A stretch of DNA of 64,000 nucleotides from Fervidobacterium pennivorans DSM 9078 (lineage in GTDB: Bacteria; Thermotogota; Thermotogae; Thermotogales; Fervidobacteriaceae): positions 2,009,501 through 2,073,500 of the forward strand of contig NC_017095.1 of NCBI RefSeq assembly GCF_000235405.2, read 5' to 3'. The translations under genes and the position numbers were made by a program. How positions within the stretch are numbered: position 1 is the first letter of the stretch; each line of letters starts with the position of its first letter. Positions 25,770 to 34,631 of the stretch are shown one piece after another. The notes beneath the pieces are model-generated. The model was not told the origin of the DNA. It saw only the letters and a list, made by a program, of their open reading frames with translations, and did not search any database.

Positions 25770-28153
25770 CAATTATCCTCCTCATTGATGGCATGGTTCG
25801 ATGCTTCAACTTTTTTTGTTTCACGATACGATTTCTCTGCTGTGTTAAGGTACCAGCAGAACGAAATAAGCAGAGCACCTATAAGACCTGCTGATGTGAC
25901 AAAGCCAAACTCTCTAAGCAACTGCCCTTGAGCAAATATAAAACTACCAAATGAAGCAACCGTTGTGAGGACACTCATAATGACAGCTTTTTCTGTTTTT
26001 ATGATACTCTCTTTTCCGTATCGAATGCTATGGTCTAATTCAACTAAACTGTCAACACCTATTCCTAAGAATATTGGTAGAACGATAAATGTAATGAAGG
26101 TTGTTTTGATACCTATAATATAAGAAATACCAAAGGCTGCAAGAGTGTTCAAAGTTGTCAAGAATATTATATTCCAAGCTTTTCTAACATTTTTAAAGTC
26201 GATGTAAAGGATTATAAATTCTATCAAAAAGACTATACCAAAAACCCAAGTTGTAGAGATTAGCAATTCCTCAATAATTCCATAAAAGAGGGTGGTGTAT
26301 CCGTAAGTTTTTATGTTTCCTATTTTTTTAATCGACTCGAAGAAAATTTTTATGTTGTTGCCCGTCCAAATTTCTATTGCGGGTGTCACAAACGCAAGCA
26401 GGTATTTTTTCCCGTGGATATCCTCGTAGAACAAACTTGGGATATCTTTCTCCATGAGTTTAAAAAGGTCTTCTGTTGACGAGATATTTTTTATCACGTC
26501 AACTGTTGAAACAAAGCTTTCGTAAAGACCATACTTTCTAAAGAGAATTTCTAAAAACGGTGTATTAGTTATCTCAAGAACTTGAACGTAGATGTTGGAT
26601 TTTTCCTCTGCTATCTTTTCAGGATTGTGGATAAACGTAAGTATTGAAAAGTCGGAAGTTATCAAACCATGTTCCTTGAGTTTCTCAAGGGAACTCTGCA
26701 ATTCTTCAGACGTTGCTGCTGCTATGACTATATCGCTGGAAGCAATGCTACCAAACTTTTTAGATATTAGTTCGCTGGTAATATTTGTTTCTGATTTCTT
26801 TGGGACCAAGCTGGAAGTTGTATATGAGAAATTTATGATTGAGTAAATTCCAACAGCTGCCAAAAGCAACGTAGTTATTATTGTCAATGTCATTAGTACA
26901 CGGCTCTTTCTTACTATATCAACCACTCTCACATAAGTTTCCCTTTGACGGCTTTTGAATTTTGGCAAGAGCATATTGTGAGCTATTGGTGCAAGTGTGT
27001 TAAAAACAAAGAAGTAAACAACAACACCGAGAGCTACGGAAAAACCCATCTGTTTAATTGCATTAGAAGGACTCAAGAGCATTCCAAGGAATGCAAGTGA
27101 TGTCGTTGCCATAGATATGAACGATGGTCTAAAATTTTCAATAAATGCATCTACTATGCTTTGATGTGAAACACCTTCAATATTGAATCGTTCCTGGATT
27201 CTTGTAACAATATACATGGCGTAATCAATGCCCATTCCCAACAGCATAGCGTTAACGAAGGTGGTTACTATATTCAATTCTCTTAAGAATAAGGTTATAA
27301 GTCCAAGTGTGATACCCATTGCCATTAAAAGTCCTGTAAAGAGGATAAGGAGCTCCCATATATTGCCAAAACCGAGGATTATTATAAGTATAATTGCGAC
27401 AAGAGATATGAAAGTAGTAAGCGTAAAGTCTTTCGATGCCTGGAGGTTTGCTTCGTATGTGGACATCACACCGCCAGTAAAATATATTTTAACGTTATTT
27501 TGGTTTTCGAATTTCCTTGATAATTTTTTCAGCTCTCGAATAGCCTCAGTAACGAATTTTACATCAGACATGGGTTTTTTCATGGAAAAATTCATGACTA
27601 AAAGTTCTTTGTCGGGTGAGAGCAAATAATATTTCTTTATACCACTTTTTTCTACTATACTCTGGATATAGCTGTGCAAATCATAAAGTGCAGAACCTAC
27701 ATTTCTCCAGAATCTGAAGTCAACGAGTGTTTTCGGTTCTACCCTCATAAGTGACTGGTAGTACCTAATGGTATCGTTGATAGTTCCCTCGCCAAAAGAA
27801 AGCATTCCATATTTAACCAACGTTTCTGGGTTGTCAAATGGCTCTGCGTGGTTTACATACGGGGTATTCTCAAAAAGTTCTTTAATCATTTTGGCAATGG
27901 TATCTGGGTTACTTGTTTTTACACCATCAATGGCAACTATTAACGTATTAGAAGTTACCTTCTCTGAAGTATATTTCACAAGGTCCTGGAATCTTGGATC
28001 GTCCTTCGGTGCTAATCCAGTTATATCTGCGTTGATTCTCAATCCTAAAATAGCGTAAAGGCCCAGTAGCGTGGAAATTATAATTAATGTCAGAGCAACC
28101 TTTTTTTGATTGCTAAGAATAGTTTCCACATACCATTTAGCAAACCTTTCCAA
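25769..28153 (-). CDS. MMPL/RND-family lipid transporter
   Basis: A 794-residue membrane protein with two repeated halves. Each has one TM helix, a large extracytoplasmic loop (about 40-225 and 430-615) and a block of five TM helices, as in MMPL and hopanoid-transporter-like RND proteins that move lipids across the envelope. The transport-site analogue is in GMGIDYAMYIVTR in half one and GIGVDSLVELDHS in half two. TTG start with GGAGGG upstream, directly after the stop of the preceding gene. Coupling to a glycosyltransferase suggests a glycolipid substrate. Confidence 0.88.
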   Translation of the reverse strand: MERFAKWYVETILSNQKKVALTLIIISTLLGLYAILGLRINADITGLAPKDDPRFQDLVKYTSEKVTSNTLIVAIDGVKTSNPDTIAKMIKELFENTPYVNHAEPFDNPETLVKYGMLSFGEGTINDTIRYYQSLMRVEPKTLVDFRFWRNVGSALYDLHSYIQSIVEKSGIKKYYLLSPDKELLVMNFSMKKPMSDVKFVTEAIRELKKLSRKFENQNNVKIYFTGGVMSTYEANLQASKDFTLTTFISLVAIILIIILGFGNIWELLILFTGLLMAMGITLGLITLFLRELNIVTTFVNAMLLGMGIDYAMYIVTRIQERFNIEGVSHQSIVDAFIENFRPSFISMATTSLAFLGMLLSPSNAIKQMGFSVALGVVVYFFVFNTLAPIAHNMLLPKFKSRQRETYVRVVDIVRKSRVLMTLTIITTLLLAAVGIYSIINFSYTTSSLVPKKSETNITSELISKKFGSIASSDIVIAAATSEELQSSLEKLKEHGLITSDFSILTFIHNPEKIAEEKSNIYVQVLEITNTPFLEILFRKYGLYESFVSTVDVIKNISSTEDLFKLMEKDIPSLFYEDIHGKKYLLAFVTPAIEIWTGNNIKIFFESIKKIGNIKTYGYTTLFYGIIEELLISTTWVFGIVFLIEFIILYIDFKNVRKAWNIIFLTTLNTLAAFGISYIIGIKTTFITFIVLPIFLGIGVDSLVELDHSIRYGKESIIKTEKAVIMSVLTTVASFGSFIFAQGQLLREFGFVTSAGLIGALLISFCWYLNTAEKSYRETKKVEASNHAINEEDN

Positions 28154-28154
28154 C

Positions 28155-28565
28155 TCAGCTCGCCCTCCATACTAAAAGTAGTAACAATGCTAATCCGTTG
28201 AATATAATTACAGGGAAACGCTTCTGAAAATGCGGTTTTATGAAATTACCAAGCGTATAACATACCACATAACCGTATTGGAAAGAAAATCCATACCATC
28301 CGAGTCTAAACGCAAAAATCGGAGTTAATGAGTATACGATAAGCCTTTGAACTTCCTGGAAAACTTCTTCTACATCTAAGAACAAACTTGAGAAAAAGAC
28401 AAGGGTTGGAAGGTAAAGCATGAAAAAGTTAAAGACCTCAGGGTCTAAAAGAAATACTCCCAAGTTCAAGTATTTGGCAGACCATGGATAAAGAACGATT
28501 AAGAATAAAAGTGCTATAAGTGATTTTATCATTTCGTTAGTTGCTGTTGATTTTACTTTTGCCAT
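28155..28565 (-). CDS. Small polytopic membrane protein, unknown
   Basis: A 136-residue hydrophobic protein with about four TM helices (about 15-30, 42-62, 76-92 and 115-133). I do not recognise the family. The start is set at ATG 28565 (MAKVKSTATNEM) because GGGGAGA lies before it; a longer frame from 28634 overlaps the upstream gene by 26 bp and lacks a good site. It ends one base before the MMPL TTG start, so it is coupled to the transporter and may be an accessory subunit. Confidence 0.65.
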   Translation of the reverse strand: MAKVKSTATNEMIKSLIALLFLIVLYPWSAKYLNLGVFLLDPEVFNFFMLYLPTLVFFSSLFLDVEEVFQEVQRLIVYSLTPIFAFRLGWYGFSFQYGYVVCYTLGNFIKPHFQKRFPVIIFNGLALLLLLVWRAS

Positions 28566-28608
28566 TAACTGGATCTCCCCTTGTTTTCCTGCATCTATAA
28601 ATTTTGTT

Positions 28609-29160
28609 TTAGTGAGCTGGAATTTGTGTTGCACCCACGAACTCTACATTGTATTTTTCCGCGATTAATCTTGCTATCTCTTCGTCGGATTTGCCCAGTC
28701 GAAAAGATGCATTTGTTCCGTTGAGCGCTTTCCACAGAGCGTCACCAAAGGTTTTGTCTGGAAGATAGGGCTCTCTACTTAAGTATATTCTTGGATACCA
28801 TAAAAGGTCAATATGCTTGATTTTATACTTTATCCATTCTAATCCATATCCCCACCAGTAGTGCCAAACCTTCTTTGTTACATATTTAGCAGCGCGTCTG
28901 TCTTGAATCGAAAATATCATTTGCTCAAGAGTTTTTGAGTCGTCATATACTTTTATTTTTCTTTTGTATTCGAGAAAAAACAGTTGCTGATTTATCTCGT
29001 TCGTTTTTCTTAAAATGAGATACTTATAAGGATTTCTCAAAAAAAGAGACGGAGAAGGTAAAACCTCCTCCATCGTTACGGGTTTTCTTTCCGGAATCAA
29101 AATACCTAAAGTGACAACTGAGAAAAGAAAAAAGACAAATGCATAAAATTCTAATCTCAT
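28609..29160 (-). CDS. Membrane-anchored or secreted protein, unknown
   Basis: A 183-residue protein with a signal-anchor-like N-terminus (residues 4-22) and no other TM helix. The rest is basic and aromatic, with a Trp/Tyr-rich stretch (VWHYWWGYGLEWIKYKIK, about 99-116). I recognise no family. It heads the run leading to the small membrane protein, MMPL transporter and glycosyltransferase, and lies 82 bp downstream of ctpA. An envelope accessory role is inference from position only. Confidence 0.6.
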   Translation of the reverse strand: MRLEFYAFVFFLFSVVTLGILIPERKPVTMEEVLPSPSLFLRNPYKYLILRKTNEINQQLFFLEYKRKIKVYDDSKTLEQMIFSIQDRRAAKYVTKKVWHYWWGYGLEWIKYKIKHIDLLWYPRIYLSREPYLPDKTFGDALWKALNGTNASFRLGKSDEEIARLIAEKYNVEFVGATQIPAH

Positions 29161-29241
29161 CTCTCAAACTTCGCTTTCTTTTTGTTATACAACCCTTGAC
29201 TTGTCGAAACGATAAGGCGCTTTAACAAACTCGAAAGTTCA

Positions 29242-30465
29242 CTACTTGAGTTGTTTTACAAGGTAATCGAGGGCAACTTTTACAACGGGATCATTCTGGT
29301 CAACTTCTATCTCGGTTAACGTGTATGCTTTAGCATCAATCTTTCCTGGAGTACTTGTTGTTCCTTGTGTTTCCTCTACTTTGATATTTGGTTCAATTCC
29401 GACTTTGTGTATATCTTTTCCAGATGGTGTTAAGTAATGTGCGATTGTCAAAAAGACAGTTCCACCGTTGCTAAGTGGGAATCCTCTTTGCACGGACCCT
29501 TTTCCAAATGTCTTCTGACCTATGAGTGCAGCTCTTCCGTTTTCTTTGAGCGCAGCGGCAACGATTTCCGAAGCGGATGCAGAACCATTGTTTATGAGAA
29601 CTACCATAGGAACCTTTGGATAATTATTGCCTTGACTAATATAGCGCTCGGTGATTTTTCCGTCTCTATCTTTTACAGAGACGATAACCTTACCTGCGTC
29701 TAAGAATTGATTTGCCACGTGAATTGCAACATCAAGCAACCCGCCAGGATTATTGCGCAAATCAAGAATCAATGCGTCTATCTTCTTGTCATAGAGTTTT
29801 CTGAGAGCTTTTTGTAATTCGTTTGGGACAGGTTCGTTGAATTTAGTTAAAAGAACATAACCTATCTTTTTGTTTCCATATTCTGTTATCCCTGACTTGA
29901 CTGGAACTATCTGGATGATTTCTCGAACTATAGTAACCTCAATAATCTCACTTCCGCGTTTTATTGTCAGTTTTACGGAAGTTCCAGGTTTTCCTCTCAT
30001 TTTGTTAACCGCTTCCATGTACTCCATTTCGCTCACTGGTTGGTCGTCGATACCGATAATAAGGTCTCCTGCTTGCAGTCCTGCACGCCATGCGGGTGTT
30101 CCATACATTGGACTTACAACTTTAACGGCTCTGTTCTCACTGTCGTAGGTTACTTCGATACCAAGCCCGCCGTATTGACCTTCCATTTCTATTTGTTGTT
30201 CAGTCATCTGTGATGGTGGGTAATAGTAACTGAAATCATCTCCAAGACCTTTGATCATACCATCTATAGCGGAGTCTATGAGTTTGTTGAAATTAACGTT
30301 TTTGATGTCGTAGTAGTTGTAATTGATTCTATAGAGTGTTTCGTAAAGTGGCGAAATGTAATTCAGCAGCTCCTTATCAGAGGCACCAGATAGAATCATA
30401 CTTGATACAACAACTACAATAGCTAAAAAGACGTATGAAAGAACTCCCTTAAAAATCTTTCTCAT
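29242..30465 (-). CDS. ctpA: C-terminal processing protease, S41 family
   Basis: Periplasmic serine protease of 407 residues. It has an N-terminal signal/anchor (about 7-27), a PDZ domain (about 90-180, GGLGIEV and AGLQAGDLIIGIDDQPV) and an S41 catalytic domain (about 190-350) with DLRNNPGGLLDVA, the catalytic-Ser region NNGSASASEIVAAAL and the catalytic Lys in GQKTFGKGSVQ. Such enzymes trim C-termini of envelope proteins and murein hydrolases. The start ATG follows GGAAGGTGTG. It lies 31 bp after trmI on the same strand. Confidence 0.95.
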   Translation of the reverse strand: MRKIFKGVLSYVFLAIVVVVSSMILSGASDKELLNYISPLYETLYRINYNYYDIKNVNFNKLIDSAIDGMIKGLGDDFSYYYPPSQMTEQQIEMEGQYGGLGIEVTYDSENRAVKVVSPMYGTPAWRAGLQAGDLIIGIDDQPVSEMEYMEAVNKMRGKPGTSVKLTIKRGSEIIEVTIVREIIQIVPVKSGITEYGNKKIGYVLLTKFNEPVPNELQKALRKLYDKKIDALILDLRNNPGGLLDVAIHVANQFLDAGKVIVSVKDRDGKITERYISQGNNYPKVPMVVLINNGSASASEIVAAALKENGRAALIGQKTFGKGSVQRGFPLSNGGTVFLTIAHYLTPSGKDIHKVGIEPNIKVEETQGTTSTPGKIDAKAYTLTEIEVDQNDPVVKVALDYLVKQLK

Positions 30466-30496
30466 ACTTCACACCTTCCTTCCAAATTGCAGAATT

Positions 30497-31366
30497 TTAA
30501 ATGTTTACATTCTCGTTTTTATTTTCACTTTGGATTATTGCCTCTGTTTCTTTCATTTGCTCTTCTCTTGACTCTTCTTTGATTTTGACAAAAGAATTCA
30601 CCTTTCTTGCGAAAATCATATAAGTTGTGTGTGCAACCATTCTGTCAACAGGTCTCAGTCTATTTGGGTAAGGTTTAAACTGTCTCATCAAAGTTTCCCA
30701 AACTTCGACATCTATGAAAGGCAATTCGTACATTTTCTCAAGCACCATAGAGACCTGATTAACCGTTGGGCAGATTACACCTATCCGTCCCCCTCCAGCT
30801 AACGCTTCCCAACAAACTTGTATGTAATTCTCAGGGTCTGGCACATCCAAAAGCAGTGCATCTACGTTTGTTTCGTCAAAGCCGAAAGCAATATCACGCA
30901 ATTTTAACTCGACCCTATCTATAAGTCCCCATTCCGTGAGGTTTTGAGTTGCGAGTTTGTAGAAATCTTCCCTTCTTTCGTAAGCATAGACTTTTCCTTC
31001 GCTTCCCACAAGCCTTGCCATTGCTGCACACATAGCACCACTACCAACACCGGTATCGATAACTCTGCTACCCGGTTTAATGTCCAGTTTCATTACAATG
31101 TAGCTCGAATCCTTGGGATAAATAATTTGTGTTTTTCTTTTCATCGAGAATATGTCATCGATGTAAGTGGGTTGTAAGAGGTAATAGGATTTGTTTGTTT
31201 TTCCTATAGTAATTACGTCCCCGTAGTTTTTTCCAATAATTGTATCGAATTCAACAACACCGAGGTGGGTTCCTTTCTTTTTTCCCGCCTCAACTCTAAC
31301 AAGGAACTTAGTTCCATCTTCGCCATATAGCAAGACTCTGTCTCCATCCTTTATCAACTTGTTCAC
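30497..31366 (-). CDS. trmI: tRNA (adenine-N1)-methyltransferase, TrmI type
   Basis: Makes m1A at position 58 of the tRNA T-loop. The 289-residue protein has the small N-terminal domain and a Rossmann methyltransferase domain with the SAM-binding DTGVGSGAMC (about 107) and the acidic EVKLR/DVPDPE region that TrmI enzymes share. A charged tail rich in Glu/Lys/Asn extends past the usual end (about 265-289). GTG start at 31366; an in-frame TTG nine bases on is also possible. It is followed by ctpA. Confidence 0.92.
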   Translation of the reverse strand: MNKLIKDGDRVLLYGEDGTKFLVRVEAGKKKGTHLGVVEFDTIIGKNYGDVITIGKTNKSYYLLQPTYIDDIFSMKRKTQIIYPKDSSYIVMKLDIKPGSRVIDTGVGSGAMCAAMARLVGSEGKVYAYERREDFYKLATQNLTEWGLIDRVELKLRDIAFGFDETNVDALLLDVPDPENYIQVCWEALAGGGRIGVICPTVNQVSMVLEKMYELPFIDVEVWETLMRQFKPYPNRLRPVDRMVAHTTYMIFARKVNSFVKIKEESREEQMKETEAIIQSENKNENVNI

Positions 31367-31391
31367 ACCTGCCTTCTCTTTTCAGTCACTG

Positions 31392-32690
31392 TTATTTATT
31401 TTTAATTTTAGCATGGGAGGTCAAAAGTTCAATAACTACTAATCCAGCGATTAATAGACCAAGAATGTAACTTGATGATTGTATGCCAATGACATCTATA
31501 AGACTCCCTGCTAAGATAACAGATATGTATACTCCAAGAAGATTTACTGGGCGGGATTCAAATCTATTCGTTTCATTATTCGAATTGTATTCTGATAGAA
31601 ATCTCACTATTCCCGGAAGGGTAAAACCAAGACGCTTTTGTATTTGGTGACAAATGAGGAAACCAACTAAGAAAACAGAGGTAAATAACCAACCTGTTGT
31701 TGGAAGTATGAAAGTTGTTGCATAAATAAAGAGTGCAAATGCAGTACTCACAGGACCTAATAGGTCGAGCTTTTTAGAATAATTTTTGAAAAAGGTGACT
31801 AAAACAGTGTTTAAAACGTAGCCTAGAACAAAGAAATATAAAGTTTTGGCAGAATCAAACTCGGTAGGTATACCTTTGCGAATGTTTAGCAAATACCATG
31901 CATGCAAAGGTAACAGGAATTCAATTTGGTAAAGAAGCACTTTCGCAAGTCCGTATTTTAAGATTTGCTGACTACTTGTGTTAAGCACCTTCCAAGAAAT
32001 CTTCTTTGCCTGGAATTTATCGTATATTTCCGCTTTTTCACTAACACTAAGCTCTACTTTGTATTTCTTATCCTCAACTATTAAAAATGCCACAGCAAAT
32101 ACGGAAAAAAAGAACAAAAGACTGGCATGTGAGACTATTTCCCTATTCGAATCTGTTGTCAAAAGTCTGACGGAGTAACCGTATGACCAAACCGCACCTA
32201 TAATACTCCAAAGCGTGGGTTGAAGATTTAGTAGCATTCGGTTGAAATAATTCTTTTTGTCCTCTAACATGCCAAGCAAAGAAAGTGCGTAGATAAATAA
32301 TGAAAAGTTGAAGGTTATCACAACAAAAACGAGACTAAATAAATTTTTGTCAACTGTTAGCAAGTTATAAATTGTGGAAAGCAAAAAGGCAGACATTGTT
32401 CCAAACACAAGTATGTATGGTGTTCTTCGACCTATAGCTGTTCTGGTCATTTCAAAAAGAAACAGTATTTTCTCTTTGAAGAAAGCTATTAATATCAGCT
32501 CCGAATAAAAGCTTCCAAGCAAAATCGACTTGGGAATAGAAGACTTCAGCAAGAAGTTGAGCATTATGTAAATGTATGTTGGTATGAAAAAACCAATCCC
32601 AAAAAAGCCAAACGATAGGACGACTATGTCTTTAATATCTTCTGTTCTCAATTTTCTTAGGTTATACCTTTCACTACCTTTTGTTGCCAT
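31392..32690 (-). CDS. Polytopic membrane protein, possibly MFS-like
   Basis: A 432-residue protein with about 11-12 TM helices. The segment RTAIGRRTPYILVFG between helices 2 and 3 resembles the loop-2/3 motif of the major facilitator superfamily (sugar/GPH-like branch), but the rest does not let me name a substrate. The start ATG 32690 follows GGAGGTG at ten bases. A 7-bp inverted repeat sits just upstream of the ribosome-binding site. It lies between AMMECR1 and trmI on the same strand. Confidence 0.6.
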   Translation of the reverse strand: MATKGSERYNLRKLRTEDIKDIVVLSFGFFGIGFFIPTYIYIMLNFLLKSSIPKSILLGSFYSELILIAFFKEKILFLFEMTRTAIGRRTPYILVFGTMSAFLLSTIYNLLTVDKNLFSLVFVVITFNFSLFIYALSLLGMLEDKKNYFNRMLLNLQPTLWSIIGAVWSYGYSVRLLTTDSNREIVSHASLLFFFSVFAVAFLIVEDKKYKVELSVSEKAEIYDKFQAKKISWKVLNTSSQQILKYGLAKVLLYQIEFLLPLHAWYLLNIRKGIPTEFDSAKTLYFFVLGYVLNTVLVTFFKNYSKKLDLLGPVSTAFALFIYATTFILPTTGWLFTSVFLVGFLICHQIQKRLGFTLPGIVRFLSEYNSNNETNRFESRPVNLLGVYISVILAGSLIDVIGIQSSSYILGLLIAGLVVIELLTSHAKIKNK

Positions 32691-32705
32691 CAATTACTCA
32701 CCTCC

Positions 32706-32726
32706 GTGCCGTTTAGTTCACGGCAC
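32706..32726 (-). repeat. Hairpin in the leader of the membrane-protein gene
   Basis: GTGCCGT and ACGGCAC pair perfectly around a 7-base loop, immediately before the GGAGGTG of the downstream gene. There is no T run, so it is more likely an mRNA structure or operator than a terminator. Confidence 0.4.
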
Positions 32727-32760
32727 TGCAGTGTAACTCCATTTTGGGCTTCTGAAAACA

Positions 32761-33279
32761 TCATTTGTATCTTTCGACTGTGAATTTGTATATTTCAAAA
32801 TCATCGTCAAATATCCCTGCTTTGAGTTTAGCTATGCGTATTTGTTCTTCAACCGTATCTACACCTTCTATATCTGGCAAAAGTAATCCTCTTCTCCATC
32901 CTTTTTGAACGATTATTCCATACTTTTTTGGGTCAAGTTCAGCGATACTTCTCACCGGTTCATATGGGCTAAGAACGTCAACGTTAACGATGATGTTATC
33001 AAGCTCGTAAGGTTGGACTGGTGGAAACCTGGGGTCACGAGTTGAAGCTGCTATTGCGTTGTCACGAATCTCGTATGCAAGATTTTCACGAACGGGCATA
33101 AATGTTCCAATGCATCCTCTTAACGAGCCATCTGTATTGTGTAAGGTTACAAAACATCCAGCCCTTCTTTCAAAAAGCTCTTTGGGTAAACCTTCGTGTG
33201 GTTCTATAATCCTTCTGTGCTTGACGTAATTTTCTATCACTTCTATAGCCCATTTTACGTAAGGGTGCTCGCCTATCAT
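32761..33279 (-). CDS. AMMECR1-domain protein
   Basis: A 172-residue stand-alone AMMECR1 protein, a widely conserved family of unknown biochemical role. The family core is clear: [29 protein letters not shown] and VDVLSPYEP. The start ATG 33279 follows AAGGGGGGACC. It overlaps nothing but begins 45 bp after the coiled-coil gene. In many genomes AMMECR1 is paired with MEMO and a radical SAM enzyme; neither adjoins here. Confidence 0.9.
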   Translation of the reverse strand: MIGEHPYVKWAIEVIENYVKHRRIIEPHEGLPKELFERRAGCFVTLHNTDGSLRGCIGTFMPVRENLAYEIRDNAIAASTRDPRFPPVQPYELDNIIVNVDVLSPYEPVRSIAELDPKKYGIIVQKGWRRGLLLPDIEGVDTVEEQIRIAKLKAGIFDDDFEIYKFTVERYK

Positions 33280-33323
33280 ATTGGTCCCCCCCTTGCCACA
33301 GTAATCTTGCCTTTTGATGTTAA

Positions 33324-34001
33324 TCATGGCTTTTGCCTTTTCATAAGGTCGATTATCAACTGAACTTCTCCAACCCCCATCTTCATTTTCTTGGCAATTT
33401 CAATCGGTTCCAAACCACTCAGATACATGTCGAATATTAATACTTCTTTCTTGTTTTTTGCAACGTCTTCGTTATATTCGTTCTTTTCATAGCTTGCTGC
33501 ATATTCGTCAACTGTTTCTTTCATTGTTTCAAGGACACGTGTTGAGGTGGTTGATTTGTTTTTGAGAACATATCCTTGTATTAATGCCTTTTCGTCAGCG
33601 GAAAGCTTTGTATCGATGTCGGAGACATTTTCAGTGGTCTCATTTTTGCTATTACCTTTAAAGCTTTCGTTTTTGAGTTCTGGGTTAGATGCTGTTTCAC
33701 TTGAGATTTCTGTTTTTTGCAATAGGTTTTGCAACTGGACTGCTAAGGCAGCCAATGACACATACTGCTCGTTTAAGTCTTTAATCAAAGCTTTAGCTTC
33801 TTCCATTTTCCTATCAAGTTGTTCAAGTTTTGAGTCAACGAAGATTCTCACCTTTCCGATAAGTTCTACGAGTTTTTCTTCTTCCTCGTCTATTGCAGTT
33901 TTTTCTGTTCTTTTCTTGAAGCTTTCCAATATATAGGTAGCCCATGCAAACACTAGGGAACTTATCGATGCTAAAACTACAAACCAGTGGAAGGCTGACA
34001 T
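33324..34001 (-). CDS. Membrane-anchored coiled-coil protein, DUF6115/SwrB-like
   Basis: A 225-residue protein with one N-terminal TM helix (about 4-23), a coiled coil (about 38-97), an acidic Ser/Asn/Glu-rich linker and a C-terminal helix-turn-helix-like end ([24 protein letters not shown], about 195-219). The order TM, coiled coil and HTH-like tail resembles DUF6115/SwrB proteins of Firmicutes, some linked to flagellar regulation; this is recognition from memory and only moderately sure. It starts three bases after the stop of the previous gene, whose end contains its GGAGG site. Confidence 0.6.
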   Translation of the reverse strand: MSAFHWFVVLASISSLVFAWATYILESFKKRTEKTAIDEEEEKLVELIGKVRIFVDSKLEQLDRKMEEAKALIKDLNEQYVSLAALAVQLQNLLQKTEISSETASNPELKNESFKGNSKNETTENVSDIDTKLSADEKALIQGYVLKNKSTTSTRVLETMKETVDEYAASYEKNEYNEDVAKNKKEVLIFDMYLSGLEPIEIAKKMKMGVGEVQLIIDLMKRQKP

Positions 34002-34003
34002 TT

Positions 34004-34606
34004 TTATTCACCCTCCTTTTGGTGGTCCTGGAGGGATAATCTTTTATATACGATTCTCGGGAAGGTCTTTATATCTTCTCCACTCCAAATAATCAAGGTT
34101 CCAAGATTTTTTGTTGGCGTAGGTTCCACGCTTTCAATTCGAACATCTTCCGGCAAATGTACTTTAAACGTGGAGTTTGCAACAGAGTTCATGCGAATCT
34201 GTCCCATGTCAAAGATGTAGGTATCGTTTTTTGGTTGCACAATGCCTTTTAGAACGACTGTTTCGGTAATCTCTAAGATACTCGCATTGTTCTTTATGTT
34301 TGACTTAAAATCCAGTACTTCGATTTTCTTACCTATGTCTTTTGAGATTTCGCTGAAGTATTTTTTGAACGTTTCAAGAGATGTTTGTTCATATGTTGTT
34401 AGATACTCTTCTTTCTTTTTCTCACTCTTGAACTTTAAACCACTTAAGGTTGTTATCGTAGCAACATCAGTGTAGCCAACCAAAACATCAGAGTTGTAGT
34501 ATTCAACGGTGAAGTTAGGACCTCTGAACATCAGAGTTATAACATCGGTAATAAGGAAGAAAAGAACTATGAACACAAGTAAATAAATCATTGTTTTATT
34601 TCCCAT
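34004..34606 (-). CDS. Single-pass envelope protein, probably DUF4897
   Basis: A 200-residue protein with an N-terminal TM helix (about 7-26) and an extracytoplasmic beta-rich domain (about 30-185). I think it is the Thermotogales-restricted DUF4897 family, but this is memory only. The start is set at ATG 34606, eight bases after AAGGA; a longer in-frame start at 34648 is less supported. It overlaps the 3' end region of the TrkH gene boundary (stop at 34632) by a gap of only 25 bp, so it belongs to the potassium operon. The role is unknown. Confidence 0.65.
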   Translation of the reverse strand: MGNKTMIYLLVFIVLFFLITDVITLMFRGPNFTVEYYNSDVLVGYTDVATITTLSGLKFKSEKKKEEYLTTYEQTSLETFKKYFSEISKDIGKKIEVLDFKSNIKNNASILEITETVVLKGIVQPKNDTYIFDMGQIRMNSVANSTFKVHLPEDVRIESVEPTPTKNLGTLIIWSGEDIKTFPRIVYKRLSLQDHQKEGE

Positions 34607-34631
34607 GTCACACATCCTTTCACCAATCGTT

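Noticed and set aside
32761-33279. An AMMECR1-MEMO-radical SAM system.
   Set aside because: AMMECR1 is here, but no MEMO gene adjoins, and the radical SAM gene at 19976 looks like the PflX group and lies 13 kb away on the other strand.
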